This document shows positions 46,483-55,004 of a stretch of DNA of 56,745 nt, piece after piece (the first letter of the stretch is position 1; each line of letters starts with the position of its first letter). The DNA is from Vagococcus silagei (GTDB taxonomy: Bacteria; Bacillota; Bacilli; Lactobacillales; Vagococcaceae). The stretch lies in NCBI RefSeq assembly GCF_004795745.1, contig NZ_SDGV01000014.1, forward strand, positions 83,755 through 140,499, read 5' to 3'. Under the pieces are notes generated by a model that made no database searches, was not told where the DNA came from, and saw only the letters and a list, made by a program, of their open reading frames with translations. The position numbers and the translations under genes were made by a program.

Positions 46483-48045
46483 ATGAAACAGGTTATCCGT
46501 GAAAATAAACATTTTATTATTTTGATTAGTCTTACAGCCATTGTGACAACCTTAACTTCTTTAATTGCCCCCATTTTATTACAAATTGCCCAAAAAGACA
46601 AAACGCTCAACGGAAATCTATTAGTCATCATTTTTTTGGCCATGCTCAGCTCTTTTATTATCCAAATGTTCATCATGGTTTATAAAGAGAATTACGCTGC
46701 AAAATTTAATACTGATTATTTGTTTAACTTACTAACAAAGATGTATGACCTTGAATATGATGCATTTCTTAAGCTCGAATCAAGTTACCTCATTAATCGA
46801 ATCTTTAGTGCAGTCGATGCTTTATATCAATTTTTAATTTCAAGTTTTAGTACGGGAGTTAGATCGGGATTCACAATTATCCTATCCTTGACTCTCATTC
46901 ATTTTATTTCAATTAAACTAAGTTTTTTTATGTTTCTCTTAATTCCAATTAACTATTTTGGTTTCAGATATATCAACAAACAACTTAAACAACGTCTAAA
47001 CGATATGCAAAAATCAGCAGCTCAGACGAATAAAAACTTGATTGCTACTTTCGGTAATCATGACGCGGTAAAAATTCAATTAAACGCTCAAACCCTTCAT
47101 CATTTACTGTATGTAAACATTAGCGACATGTATCAGACTGTCGCAAAATTAAATAAATTTGCGCAAACAACGAGTAGTTTCTTAACGTTTCTGAATCAAA
47201 CTTTTCAAACTTTTGTCTTGATTCAAACTAGTCTTTTGATTAGCCAAAATCAATTACCACTTGCAAATTTAATTATCGTCAGTATTTTACTCCCATTATT
47301 TTTTGCTTCCCTGGGTGATTTAACAAAAATGAATATCGATTATAATACGTTAACTTCAACACGAGATTTTATTGAAACTGACTTAGATCAAAACTTAGAA
47401 ATAAAGGGTAACCAATCTATTGAACAGATTACTACTCTTTCGCTAAAAAATCCCAGCTTTCATTTACAAGAAGAAATCTTTGGTTATACTATTGATATAG
47501 AGATGGAAAAAGGTGACATTATCTACCTCACTGGAAAATCAGGTTGTGGGAAATCATCATTATTAAAACTACTACTTCAATTCAGGCATTCTGAAGGTAT
47601 ATACATTAATCAAATGCCTATCAATCAAATCTTGCAAACCAGTTTAAGAGCAAAAATTGGTTATCTATCGCAGAATCCATTAATCTTAACAGCGACAATT
47701 GAGGAAAACATTGGCTTAGGAACAAAACTAACGAGTAGTCAAAAAGAATACCTTCGCAATACGAAAATTCTTGAACCCATTTTTGAAACAAAGTCTTGGG
47801 ATACTCTTTTAACTGAAAATGGTAGCAATCTATCTGGTGGTGAAAAACAGCGTCTTGCAATCGCCCGACTCTTAATGACTGATGCCGATTTATATATCTT
47901 GGACGAATGTACTAGTAATATTGATGAAGAAGCTAGTTTACACATTTTTAAGACATTGCTCTCGCACGCTGAAGGTAAAATTGTCATCTATACTTCTCAT
48001 GATCAAACCAATCAAATTCACGCAACCAAAACTATAAAACTTTAA
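46483..48045 (+). CDS. ABC exporter (membrane-ATPase half transporter)
   Basis: A 520-residue protein with about six membrane helices in residues 10-275 and an ATPase domain at about 310-520. Walker A is GKSGCGKSSLLKL, signature LSGGEKQRLAIARL, Walker B LYILDECTSNID, and the switch histidine is in YTSHDQT. It is an ABCB-type half transporter without a peptidase domain. It probably exports a small molecule or peptide as a homodimer, since no partner half is nearby. It is followed by an HTH protein and a DUF1349 protein. Confidence 0.9.
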   Translation: MKQVIRENKHFIILISLTAIVTTLTSLIAPILLQIAQKDKTLNGNLLVIIFLAMLSSFIIQMFIMVYKENYAAKFNTDYLFNLLTKMYDLEYDAFLKLESSYLINRIFSAVDALYQFLISSFSTGVRSGFTIILSLTLIHFISIKLSFFMFLLIPINYFGFRYINKQLKQRLNDMQKSAAQTNKNLIATFGNHDAVKIQLNAQTLHHLLYVNISDMYQTVAKLNKFAQTTSSFLTFLNQTFQTFVLIQTSLLISQNQLPLANLIIVSILLPLFFASLGDLTKMNIDYNTLTSTRDFIETDLDQNLEIKGNQSIEQITTLSLKNPSFHLQEEIFGYTIDIEMEKGDIIYLTGKSGCGKSSLLKLLLQFRHSEGIYINQMPINQILQTSLRAKIGYLSQNPLILTATIEENIGLGTKLTSSQKEYLRNTKILEPIFETKSWDTLLTENGSNLSGGEKQRLAIARLLMTDADLYILDECTSNIDEEASLHIFKTLLSHAEGKIVIYTSHDQTNQIHATKTIKL

Positions 48046-48061
48046 CGGAGGACATTGAAGA

Positions 48062-48511
48062 ATGCTAACTGTTGAACAACTTGCTGAAGAATTAAATGTG
48101 ACCACCCGCACCATTCGTAACTATCTAAAGGAAGGAAAACTGACGGGAACAAAAGTAGGGGGACAATGGCGTTTCACCGAACAAAATATTTACGATTTTT
48201 TTGGTAAAACAGATGATTTAAACGAAGAAAACAACCTAGCTTTAAACTATTTAAAACAGGTACCGGAACTAAACCAAGGCTTAACTGTCCTAACATTTCA
48301 ATTCGATTCAGATCAAGCAATCAGCCTCTTTCGCGACAAAACGTTAGCACACTTTAATCTAATGTATGCTGAAAGTTCTGTTACTAAAAAATTTAATTAT
48401 CAATTGTTACCACAAAAATTTATTCGGATCACTCTAACCGGTCCAAACTACTATCTGATTGATTTTTCAACATGGATTACTCATCATTTTGAATTGTTGA
48501 ATTTAAAATGA
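48062..48511 (+). CDS. Excisionase/MerR-type HTH protein
   Basis: A 149-residue protein. The first 50 residues are a helix-turn-helix of the excisionase family (MLTVEQLAEELNVTTRTIRN, then GKLTGTKVGGQWRF). Residues 60-149 show no domain I recognise and may sense a ligand or mediate dimer contacts. It lies 16 bases after the ABC gene and is a natural candidate to bind the repeat at the operon promoter. Confidence 0.82.
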   Translation: MLTVEQLAEELNVTTRTIRNYLKEGKLTGTKVGGQWRFTEQNIYDFFGKTDDLNEENNLALNYLKQVPELNQGLTVLTFQFDSDQAISLFRDKTLAHFNLMYAESSVTKKFNYQLLPQKFIRITLTGPNYYLIDFSTWITHHFELLNLK

Positions 48512-48530
48512 TGACGAAAGGAAAACAATA

Positions 48531-49130
48531 ATGAAACTTACTGACTTTGCATGGACACGAACACCGAAATATTATTGGCTTAATGATGATAAAATCGACA
48601 TTTTAACTCAACCTAAAACAGACTTATGGCAACGTACCTATTATCATTTTCAGAATGATAATGCTCCTGTCTTTCAAATCAATACCGCTCTTAAATCTTT
48701 CAGTTTTAGTGTTAAGACCGATTTCAAAGATAGTGCTGTCCGATTCGATCAATGCGGCATTGTTATGTATCTCAATAGCGAAAACTGGCTCAAAGCGTCA
48801 ATTGAATATGAAAATGATACTTTTCAACATTTAGGTAGTGTTGTCACAAATCACGGCTTTTCTGACTGGGCTACGACTGAGATTGATAGTTCGCAAAAAA
48901 CGATGTGGTATCGCTTGAGTCGCCGAGATCAAGATTTTTGTATTGAACACTCCACAGATGGTATTTACTTCCATCAAATGCGTATTTGTCATATGCATGA
49001 AGCTTATGAAGATGTTCAGTTTGGTATCTACGCATGTTCACCTGAAGACTCTTCCTTTAAAGCAAGCTTTTCTGAATTTAAATTTGGCGAATGTCTATGG
49101 TTACCTCACGATGGTCAACAACCAGATTAG
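48531..49130 (+). CDS. DUF1349 protein
   Basis: A 199-residue protein with the DUF1349 pattern of a concanavalin-like beta sandwich: DQCGIVMYLNSENWLKASIE, VTNHGFSDW and the C-terminal QFGIYACSPEDSSFKASFSE. It has no signal peptide and is probably cytoplasmic. Members are thought to bind small ligands or sugars, but function is not established. It is the last gene of the ABC-HTH unit, 19 bases after the HTH gene, and ends at a terminator. Confidence 0.85.
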   Translation: MKLTDFAWTRTPKYYWLNDDKIDILTQPKTDLWQRTYYHFQNDNAPVFQINTALKSFSFSVKTDFKDSAVRFDQCGIVMYLNSENWLKASIEYENDTFQHLGSVVTNHGFSDWATTEIDSSQKTMWYRLSRRDQDFCIEHSTDGIYFHQMRICHMHEAYEDVQFGIYACSPEDSSFKASFSEFKFGECLWLPHDGQQPD

Positions 49131-49132
49131 AC

Positions 49133-49182
49133 AAAAAGCAGTTTCTTAGCGGAAATATATTCCGTTGAGAAACTGCTTTTTT
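49133..49182. terminator. Terminator after the DUF1349 gene
   Basis: A 14-bp outer stem AAAAAGCAGTTTCT with AGAAACTGCTTTTT and an inner CGGAA/TTCCG, with T on both strands. It can end the plus-strand unit and the minus-strand glycerate kinase transcript. Confidence 0.88.
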
Positions 49183-49199
49183 AGTATCGTTTAAATCCA

Positions 49200-50330
49200 T
49201 TAAGCGTTACTTCCTTTGTTTAATACTAAAATATTTTTTACCGTATTGGCTGCTTGAGTTAAATTCTTTACCGCATCAGACAACGCTTGTTCCAAAGTAC
49301 AGACTTTAGTAATCATTGGCACCACTGCATGAATGCCAACTTCTTCATATTGTCGACTTTCACCTTCAAATGAACCAACAAATGCGATCACTGGTACATC
49401 TTTTTTTTGAGCTAGACGACTAATACCAACAGGCACTTTTCCTTTTAGACTCTGAGAATCTAATTTCCCTTCTCCAGTAAAAATTAAATCCGCTTGAGCA
49501 ATTTGATCTAGAAGCTGAAAATATTGGGCAAGTAAATCAATTCCAGAAACCATTTCTGCTTGTAGTAATACTCTTAAACCAATTCCTAAACCACCTGCTG
49601 CTCCGTCGCCAGCTACATTTTCACAAGAACTTGTTAAAGTTTTATGATAAGACAACATGTCTGCTTCGTATTGGTTCATATCAGAATCTTTAAGTCCCTT
49701 TTGTTTGCCAAACATTTGTACGGCACCCGCTTCACCAGTTAGAAAACTGTCCACATCAGATGCAAGAATAAACTCGACATCTCGTATTCGTGGGTCGACA
49801 TTATCATAGGATATCGTGCAGATTGAACCAAGTGAATTGCCAATCGGTTCTAATAATTTTCCCTCAACATCAAAAAATGCAACTCCTAAGGCCGACATTG
49901 CCCCAATGCCACCATCAATCGTTCCAGTTCCACCTAAGCCAATGATAATCTTTTTTGCCTGATTAGAGAGTGCAACTTGAATCGTTTGACCAACACCAAT
50001 AGTACTTGTTTGCCGCGGATGGCTTATATTGTTATCCGTTAAGAGATGAATCCCAGCAGTATTCGCAGATTCAATAACAGCAAGTTTTTCTTTTTCAAGC
50101 CAAGCATAATGCGCCAGCATCTCTCGACCTGCTAAATCCGATACTTTAGCCAACTTCTCTTCTGTTGCACAATTTTGGAGAAATGCCGCAACTGTTCCTT
50201 CACCGCCATCAGCAATTGCTAATTCTGTCACTGAAAATATTTCATCAGAAAAAACCTCAGAAATTATCGCATTAGCTTCTATACTTGTTAAAGACCCTTT
50301 CATAGAATCAATAACCGACAAAATTCGCAT
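49200..50330 (-). CDS. glxK: Glycerate kinase
   Basis: A 376-residue enzyme that phosphorylates glycerate, feeding it into glycolysis. SVIDSMKGSLTSIEA at the start, IADGGEGTVAAF, ILASDVDSFLTGEAGAVQMF, and TGEGKLDSQSLKGKVPVGI are signatures of the GlxK/GarK family. ATG 50330 lies 9 bases after GGAG; upstream in-frame starts add eight residues. It is preceded by a choloylglycine-hydrolase-type gene 32 bases away. Confidence 0.93.
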   Translation of the reverse strand: MRILSVIDSMKGSLTSIEANAIISEVFSDEIFSVTELAIADGGEGTVAAFLQNCATEEKLAKVSDLAGREMLAHYAWLEKEKLAVIESANTAGIHLLTDNNISHPRQTSTIGVGQTIQVALSNQAKKIIIGLGGTGTIDGGIGAMSALGVAFFDVEGKLLEPIGNSLGSICTISYDNVDPRIRDVEFILASDVDSFLTGEAGAVQMFGKQKGLKDSDMNQYEADMLSYHKTLTSSCENVAGDGAAGGLGIGLRVLLQAEMVSGIDLLAQYFQLLDQIAQADLIFTGEGKLDSQSLKGKVPVGISRLAQKKDVPVIAFVGSFEGESRQYEEVGIHAVVPMITKVCTLEQALSDAVKNLTQAANTVKNILVLNKGSNA

Positions 50331-50362
50331 CTTTTTCATCTCCACTTCATTCACGCAATTTA

Positions 50363-51355
50363 CTAAACATTCAGATTTCGAATGATAAATTCTTGATTAA
50401 TATTAAATATTCTTGGTTCCGTTTCTTTTAATAGTTCCTCATCTAATATAATACTAGAAACTTGCGTATTATCATATGAACTATAATAGTATGTTCGACT
50501 CTCATTACACATGGTACCAATATATTGAGAATAGTCGTTCGTTTCACGGTCCGTCACAACAACACCTTTAGGTATAAAAACTGTTGATAAAATATGATAG
50601 GCATTTAGAACACCTTCTGCTTCATTTTGAGCTTCAAGTGTATGCTCTTTGAAAAAGGCTGCACGGACAAATCGATCTGGTGGCGTATAACTACCTGGTA
50701 GACCTAAACTTCCTGTTCCTTGCGAAAACGGTACCGCTGTATATTGACCAAATTGACATGAAGGACGTTGCCTATTTGATAGATTTAAATAATTTCTTAA
50801 ATTATCCAAGTGCCACTCTAAACAAGGCGTATTAGTCATCACCCCAACCGGATTAGGTTTTAATTTTAGTGTTTTTTCAGTTGGTTCAATCACACAACAA
50901 TTACCGTCACAATCAGTTAAAATCCAATGAAGCGGCGTTACAATGCCCATGACTGGTACTTTTGCTTCGACAAGTCGTATCTCTGAAAGTAGAATCCTTA
51001 CATCTTCAATCGAAGCGCAATTGCCAAGTAAAAAGGTAATAAACTCGTGTGGTGCCAAATTTATCATGTCCGGGTCAAGTGAACTTTGATACTTTGCCTC
51101 ACCAGGTAAATAAAGTTCAGCAATTGCTAAGCCTTTTTCGTTTACACCATCGGCAACAAAATAATGATCAGCTAACTTTTTTCCCGCCCCTACGAATCCA
51201 AATTTATTTTCTCTAAGCTCACCTTCAATGGTTGATTTCCATTGATATCGTCGTGGCATAAAGATTGGATTCGGATTTAATTCATAGGAAAAATCCATTG
51301 TTCTTGAAAGTAAATGTTTTTGATCTGCTGTTTTAAAATAAATACTTGTACACAT
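50363..51355 (-). CDS. Choloylglycine hydrolase-family enzyme (bile salt hydrolase or penicillin V acylase type)
   Basis: A 330-residue Ntn-hydrolase. The family catalytic residues are present: C2 as N-terminal nucleophile after Met removal, R18 and D21 (HLLSRTMDF), and an asparagine in MTNTPCLEW at about residue 175. There is no signal peptide. It cleaves amide bonds in conjugated bile acids, penicillin V or acyl-homoserine-lactone-like compounds; sequence by eye cannot tell which. GGAGG lies before the ATG. It may be co-transcribed with glycerate kinase. Confidence 0.88.
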   Translation of the reverse strand: MCTSIYFKTADQKHLLSRTMDFSYELNPNPIFMPRRYQWKSTIEGELRENKFGFVGAGKKLADHYFVADGVNEKGLAIAELYLPGEAKYQSSLDPDMINLAPHEFITFLLGNCASIEDVRILLSEIRLVEAKVPVMGIVTPLHWILTDCDGNCCVIEPTEKTLKLKPNPVGVMTNTPCLEWHLDNLRNYLNLSNRQRPSCQFGQYTAVPFSQGTGSLGLPGSYTPPDRFVRAAFFKEHTLEAQNEAEGVLNAYHILSTVFIPKGVVVTDRETNDYSQYIGTMCNESRTYYYSSYDNTQVSSIILDEELLKETEPRIFNINQEFIIRNLNV

Positions 51356-51406
51356 ATGGCACCTCCATTTAAGATAGCAACACTGCTTATTTAATTACAT
51401 TAACTG

Positions 51407-51844
51407 TTATTCGTTTTTCGTCCAGGTCATGATATACTCAACTTCGTTATTTTCTTCTTCCAATTGTTCTACAGAAACAATAAATCCTTGTTGAATGTAA
51501 AACTGATAGGCAGCATCATTTCGTTTATACACAGCGAGTTCTAATTTTTCGTGGTCTCCTTTAGCCTCTTTAATTAAACACTTACCAATCCCTTTTCCTC
51601 TATAAGAAGATTTAATAAAAATTCCGGCAATATAATCATCCATAATTCCCATAAAACCAACAATTTCTTCTTCCATGTAATATAGATATAAATCTGACTC
51701 CGGTAACATTTTTTTAACTTCCGCATAATGATGATCCCAATAGCTCTCGGAAATAAATTCATGTGCTTCTTTATTCGCAGTCAACCAAATATCTGAAATC
51801 GTATCAAGTTCGGTTTGTGTGATTTGACTTATTTTTTTGATCAT
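51407..51844 (-). CDS. GNAT-family acetyltransferase
   Basis: A 145-residue enzyme. The acetyl-CoA motif is IKSSYRGKGIGKCLIKEAK at about residues 78-96, and the C-terminal NDAAYQFYIQQGF is a usual GNAT element. Substrate is unknown; the closest general type is YncA/PhnO-like small GNATs. It follows the nucleotidyltransferase gene by 4 bases, so the two are probably one transcript. Confidence 0.88.
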   Translation of the reverse strand: MIKKISQITQTELDTISDIWLTANKEAHEFISESYWDHHYAEVKKMLPESDLYLYYMEEEIVGFMGIMDDYIAGIFIKSSYRGKGIGKCLIKEAKGDHEKLELAVYKRNDAAYQFYIQQGFIVSVEQLEEENNEVEYIMTWTKNE

Positions 51845-51848
51845 TTTT

Positions 51849-52631
51849 CTAAACTCCTATCTCAATTTTTATTTGCTGGATAAGTTGATGAACCGTTGAT
51901 TTAACTCTCGTTGACATCAAATTCATCGACTTTCCCGTTAGATACTCATCAAGAGCAGCCAAAATGACTTTTGTCTCAATTGTGCTAAAGTTTTCCACGA
52001 CATAATTTGCAGCTTTATTTTTTGAGATAAACTCTTGTGTTTTAAGTGTATAGAGCATGCGACACAAAGTAAGAATAACATTTGATTTATCACCATCTAG
52101 TTCTGTAACTAAAATGTCAAGTTGATCACTAATTGCAAGTTTAACATCACTAAATGGTACATTGGGAAGTTGCTTGTCTTTACCAATTAACAAGATACCT
52201 TGCTTTTGGATTTGATATAACAAAATGGTTAAGTCTGGATTGATGAGTCGTTGTGAATACTCTCCTAATTGATATTCCTCCCTTAACCATTCTCCATATA
52301 TGAAGTCTTGCGTTATTGGGTGTTTCCAAGGGTGCAAATCTTCAAGTACAACACTTGTCAATTCAACATAACGAATTTTATCAGTTGTCCCTATTTCACG
52401 TGAGTTATTCATTAACTGCTTTGTAATAAGTCCCCTCTTCCTATTCGGAATCGTGCTCTTCGTGATTGCTAAAAAATCTAAATCGCTGTTTACCTTTAAT
52501 CCTTCATCAACAGCTGAACCAAATAAGTAAAGAGATATCAACTTGGAATCTAATTCATATTCAATCATTGACACAATTTTTTTCACTTGAATTCTATCTT
52601 GTTCAGATAGATTGCTATTATTTAAATCCAT
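51849..52631 (-). CDS. ANT(9)/AadA-like nucleotidyltransferase
   Basis: A 260-residue protein. The nucleotidyltransferase motif is SLYLFGSAVDEGLKVNSDLD with the GS and D.D residues (about 38-57). The C-terminal helical DUF4111-type domain (about 150-250) includes LCRMLYTLKTQEFISKNKAA. This matches spectinomycin/streptomycin adenylyltransferases in layout; whether it modifies a drug is not shown. ATG 52631 follows GAGGTGG by 5 bases. Confidence 0.85.
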   Translation of the reverse strand: MDLNNSNLSEQDRIQVKKIVSMIEYELDSKLISLYLFGSAVDEGLKVNSDLDFLAITKSTIPNRKRGLITKQLMNNSREIGTTDKIRYVELTSVVLEDLHPWKHPITQDFIYGEWLREEYQLGEYSQRLINPDLTILLYQIQKQGILLIGKDKQLPNVPFSDVKLAISDQLDILVTELDGDKSNVILTLCRMLYTLKTQEFISKNKAANYVVENFSTIETKVILAALDEYLTGKSMNLMSTRVKSTVHQLIQQIKIEIGV

Positions 52632-52716
52632 TAAATACCACCTCAAAAAAATTAGTTACATATATGATAAGTTTAGAATTTAAAAGAACACATTGTCAAA
52701 CTATTCAATAAATAAA

Positions 52717-53154
52717 CTAATAAATATATTCCAAGACTAGTTCATCATCATCAATGATGCGGCCAGTATGTAAAAATCCGAGCTTGAGATACAATTTTTC
52801 AGCTACTTTATTTTCTGGTTCAAAGCTTGTATACACACATTTTGGATTAAATTCGTTTTTAATTAGCTTTAGTATGTTCTTCATCGCTAGAGAGCAATAT
52901 CCTTTTTGCTGGAATTTTTCGTCAATTAATAATCGCGTCACCCAATATTGATTGTCGTCAGGATCTAAAGAATACATGATAAATCCGACCATTTGCTCTT
53001 CATCATAAATAGCGAATGGTTGGTTTTCTGTAAAAATTTTGGCTTCTGCTAACGAATACATTGTTGATGCTACAAAATCTTCTTGTGCTTCAGTCACATC
53101 CAAAAAGAGACATTCATCAAAATTTTATCTAGTAATTTGATTAAATAAAATCAT
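52717..53154 (-). pseudogene. GNAT acetyltransferase gene with an early stop
   Basis: The long open stretch gives 128 residues with a GNAT core (VTRLLIDEKFQQKGYCSLAM, then NKVAEKLYLKLGF) of the SpeG/diamine type. Reading further upstream in the same frame continues the family start: ATG at 53154, then MILFNQITR, a TAA stop at 53125-53127, then NFDECLFLDVTE. AGTAGG lies 8 bases before that ATG. So codon 10 is a stop in an otherwise intact gene. Restart at a TTG near 53103 has no ribosome site. The gene is probably inactive unless the stop is a sequencing error. Confidence 0.78.
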
Positions 53155-53289
53155 CGTCTATACCTACTTTCTATTATTTATGACTGAATTATACGATATC
53201 TTACACTGACAAGCATGTCACTTTTTCTGTATCTTTAAGAATTCTTAATAAATTTTATTAAAAAAGTAATAGACAAATATACATCCTGA

Positions 53290-53317
53290 TGTTACGATTG
53301 TGTTACAAATAAGTTAC
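53290..53317 (+). promoter_or_regulatory. TGTTAC direct repeats before the LPQTG gene
   Basis: TGTTAC (53290-53295), TGTTAC (53301-53306) and AGTTAC (53312-53317) recur with an exact 11-base period; a fourth CGTTAC is at 53332-53337. The first pair fits the WalR box TGTWAH-N5-TGTWAH and also resembles PhoP boxes. They lie 43-70 bases before the start codon. The gap 53155-53289 shows no gene; its last part is A/T-rich and may hold the core promoter. Confidence 0.65.
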
Positions 53318-53359
53318 AAACATTTATGTAGCGTTACAAAAATTAAGGAGCTGAAAATC

Positions 53360-54205
53360 ATGAAAAAAAATCAAGTTATTACAACCGGTATTATTCTTAG
53401 TCTATTTACATTATCATCTCTTGCTAGTACTTCCGCTATTGTATTTGCCGACTCTACTTCAACGACAACAAATACAACTGAAGTTAAACCCACTAATACG
53501 ACAGAGACAAAACCAACAACAACAGAAACCAAACCAATTAAAGAAATCATCACACTACCAAACTCAGGATCTGTTTTAGTCAATTATCAAGCTGGTCAAA
53601 AAGCAAGTCCCGCTGATTTTAAAAATGGTTTAGAAGAAATACATAATCTTAAATTTATTGAACTTAAATTCAAAGATGGTCTCACTCCTATAACTGATAA
53701 ATCTGGCGTTAAAACTATTGAACTTATTGGAACAATCAACAGTGGACAGCAATACTTAATGCCTGCAAACTATTCAGTGACTGTAACTAATACTGAGCTC
53801 AATATTTCTAATGTGGCTTATAACTTTAATACTCAAACATTGAGTGGAACAACTAAACCAGGCGCAGCAGTTTCAATCGTTGGAAAAGATGGCGGAAATG
53901 GCATTGTTGATGCTGATAAAAATGGAGACTTCAGCATTTCGGCACCAGCAAAAGCAGGAGATATTATTTATATTACAGCTTCTGATAGCACAGGTGTTGG
54001 TGAAAAATTTACCTTTGTCGTTCCAAAACCTGAACCAATTATCGACCCTGTAAAACCAACTACTACGAATACAACTAAACCTATTACAACTACACCAACT
54101 AAGAAACTCCCTCAAACCGGGGAAAAAGCAACTCACTTCACACTACTAGGCATTTCATTAATTAGTACTGCTCTTGGTATGAGTATCTTACTAAAAAAAC
54201 CATAG
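53360..54205 (+). CDS. LPQTG cell-wall-anchored surface protein
   Basis: A 281-residue secreted protein. A signal peptide (about 1-31, ending near IVFAD) is followed by a threonine-rich stretch (about 32-62), one or two Ig-like domains (about 65-225; the second, NVAYNFNTQTLSGTTKPGA, is of the bacterial Ig type with a calcium-loop-like DADKNGDF), a second TTNTTKP linker, and the sorting signal LPQTGE with a membrane helix and short basic tail. Sortase would attach it to peptidoglycan. ATG 53360 follows AAGGAG. The ligand is unknown. It has its own terminator and WalR-like boxes. Confidence 0.92.
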   Translation: MKKNQVITTGIILSLFTLSSLASTSAIVFADSTSTTTNTTEVKPTNTTETKPTTTETKPIKEIITLPNSGSVLVNYQAGQKASPADFKNGLEEIHNLKFIELKFKDGLTPITDKSGVKTIELIGTINSGQQYLMPANYSVTVTNTELNISNVAYNFNTQTLSGTTKPGAAVSIVGKDGGNGIVDADKNGDFSISAPAKAGDIIYITASDSTGVGEKFTFVVPKPEPIIDPVKPTTTNTTKPITTTPTKKLPQTGEKATHFTLLGISLISTALGMSILLKKP

Positions 54206-54218
54206 ATAAATAAAAAAG

Positions 54219-54258
54219 AAAATCGAATGAGTCAAAACAAGGATTCATTCGATTTTTC
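54219..54258 (+). terminator. Terminator of the LPQTG gene
   Basis: A 12-bp stem AAAATCGAATGA (54219-54230) with TCATTCGATTTT (54245-54256), 14-base loop, followed by TT. It lies 13 bases after the stop codon. Confidence 0.82.
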
Positions 54259-54277
54259 AATTTCTGAAACTTTTCAT

Positions 54278-54306
54278 TTGCAATTTTCTTTTTAATATAA
54301 TATACT
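54278..54306 (+). promoter_or_regulatory. Vegetative promoter of the 49-residue protein gene
   Basis: TTGCAA (54278-54283), 17-base spacer, TATACT (54301-54306). The start codon is 66 bases downstream. Confidence 0.6.
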
Positions 54307-54372
54307 AATAATGGAATTTCGTTATGAACGTTTTAGTTGCCTTTCATCAACATACAGAAAGGAGAATGCTAT

Positions 54373-54522
54373 ATGACATTCAATAACAAAAAATTGGAGT
54401 ACCGCGTAACATTAGATACTAATCTAAACTTATTCATCGTTTTCTCAAAAGAAAATGAAAACAAAGTTGCAACTGGTACTACCATTCAACAAGCAGTAAA
54501 AGAATTACAAAAAATTGTATAA
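54373..54522 (+). CDS. Small protein of unknown function (49 residues)
   Basis: Begins MTFNNKKLEYRVTLDTN and ends QAVKELQKIV. Ribosome site AAAGGAG is 8 bases before ATG 54373; an upstream in-frame start would add 12 residues without such a site. The alternating hydrophobic pattern suggests two beta strands and a helix. I do not recognise a family. It has its own promoter and terminator, which supports a real gene. Confidence 0.7.
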   Translation: MTFNNKKLEYRVTLDTNLNLFIVFSKENENKVATGTTIQQAVKELQKIV

Positions 54523-54538
54523 GGAGTTAACAACCCAA

Positions 54539-54568
54539 ATGAACGATTCGGATTCTTATTATTACTGA
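54539..54568 (+). CDS. Possible nine-residue ORF
   Basis: ATG at 54539 encodes MNDSDSYYY and stops exactly before the terminator stem. AAGGAG lies 12 bases upstream, which is a long spacing. It could be a real micropeptide or chance. Confidence 0.2.
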   Translation: MNDSDSYYY

Positions 54569-54610
54569 AAGCATTTACCTCTTCCATGAAAGGTGAATGC
54601 TTATTTTTTT
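54569..54610 (+). terminator. Terminator of the small-protein gene
   Basis: Stem AAGCATTTACCT (54569-54580) with AGGTGAATGCTT (54591-54602), one G-T pair, followed by a run of T. Confidence 0.85.
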
Positions 54611-54734
54611 GTTAAAAAATTTACTTAATCCCTATCTTTACATCTTTGTTTATTAATTTTTCCTTAAGAATTCAGCGTACCTATCAGTTTCATACGATAT
54701 AATATTTGTATTAATATGTCATAGGAGGGCTCAC

Positions 54735-54983
54735 ATGAACTACAAAACAAGATCTTGCTCGTTAGATTTTGATATTAAAGAAAATACTTACAATTTGCAA
54801 AGAAACGTAGGAGATCAAATCACATTTCACGTTTTAAATGATACACGAAACTATTCAGGGATCATCTTAAAGAAATATACTAACAGCTGTCTCGTAGATA
54901 TTTCGATGAATTGTAATCTCACTGAAGAAGAGCAACGAGCGTTTAATGGTCGGATCGTTATTTCTTATAAAATGATTGTGTAG
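54735..54983 (+). CDS. DUF2187-like small protein
   Basis: An 82-residue protein. The C-terminal 55 residues (VGDQITFHVL, then GIILKKYTNSCLVDIS and VISYKMIV) resemble the KOW-like DUF2187 domain of Bacillus YkvS, whose role is unknown. The first 25 residues add a cysteine-containing extension. GGAGGG precedes ATG by 6 bases, and a TATAAT is at 54698-54703 though no good -35 is seen. Confidence 0.65.
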   Translation: MNYKTRSCSLDFDIKENTYNLQRNVGDQITFHVLNDTRNYSGIILKKYTNSCLVDISMNCNLTEEEQRAFNGRIVISYKMIV

Positions 54984-55004
54984 TGCAGTTTAAAAGCGTT
55001 ATTT

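Noticed and set aside
53371-53583. Antisense frame within the LPQTG protein gene
   Set aside because: A product of the threonine repeats; no start signal or domain.
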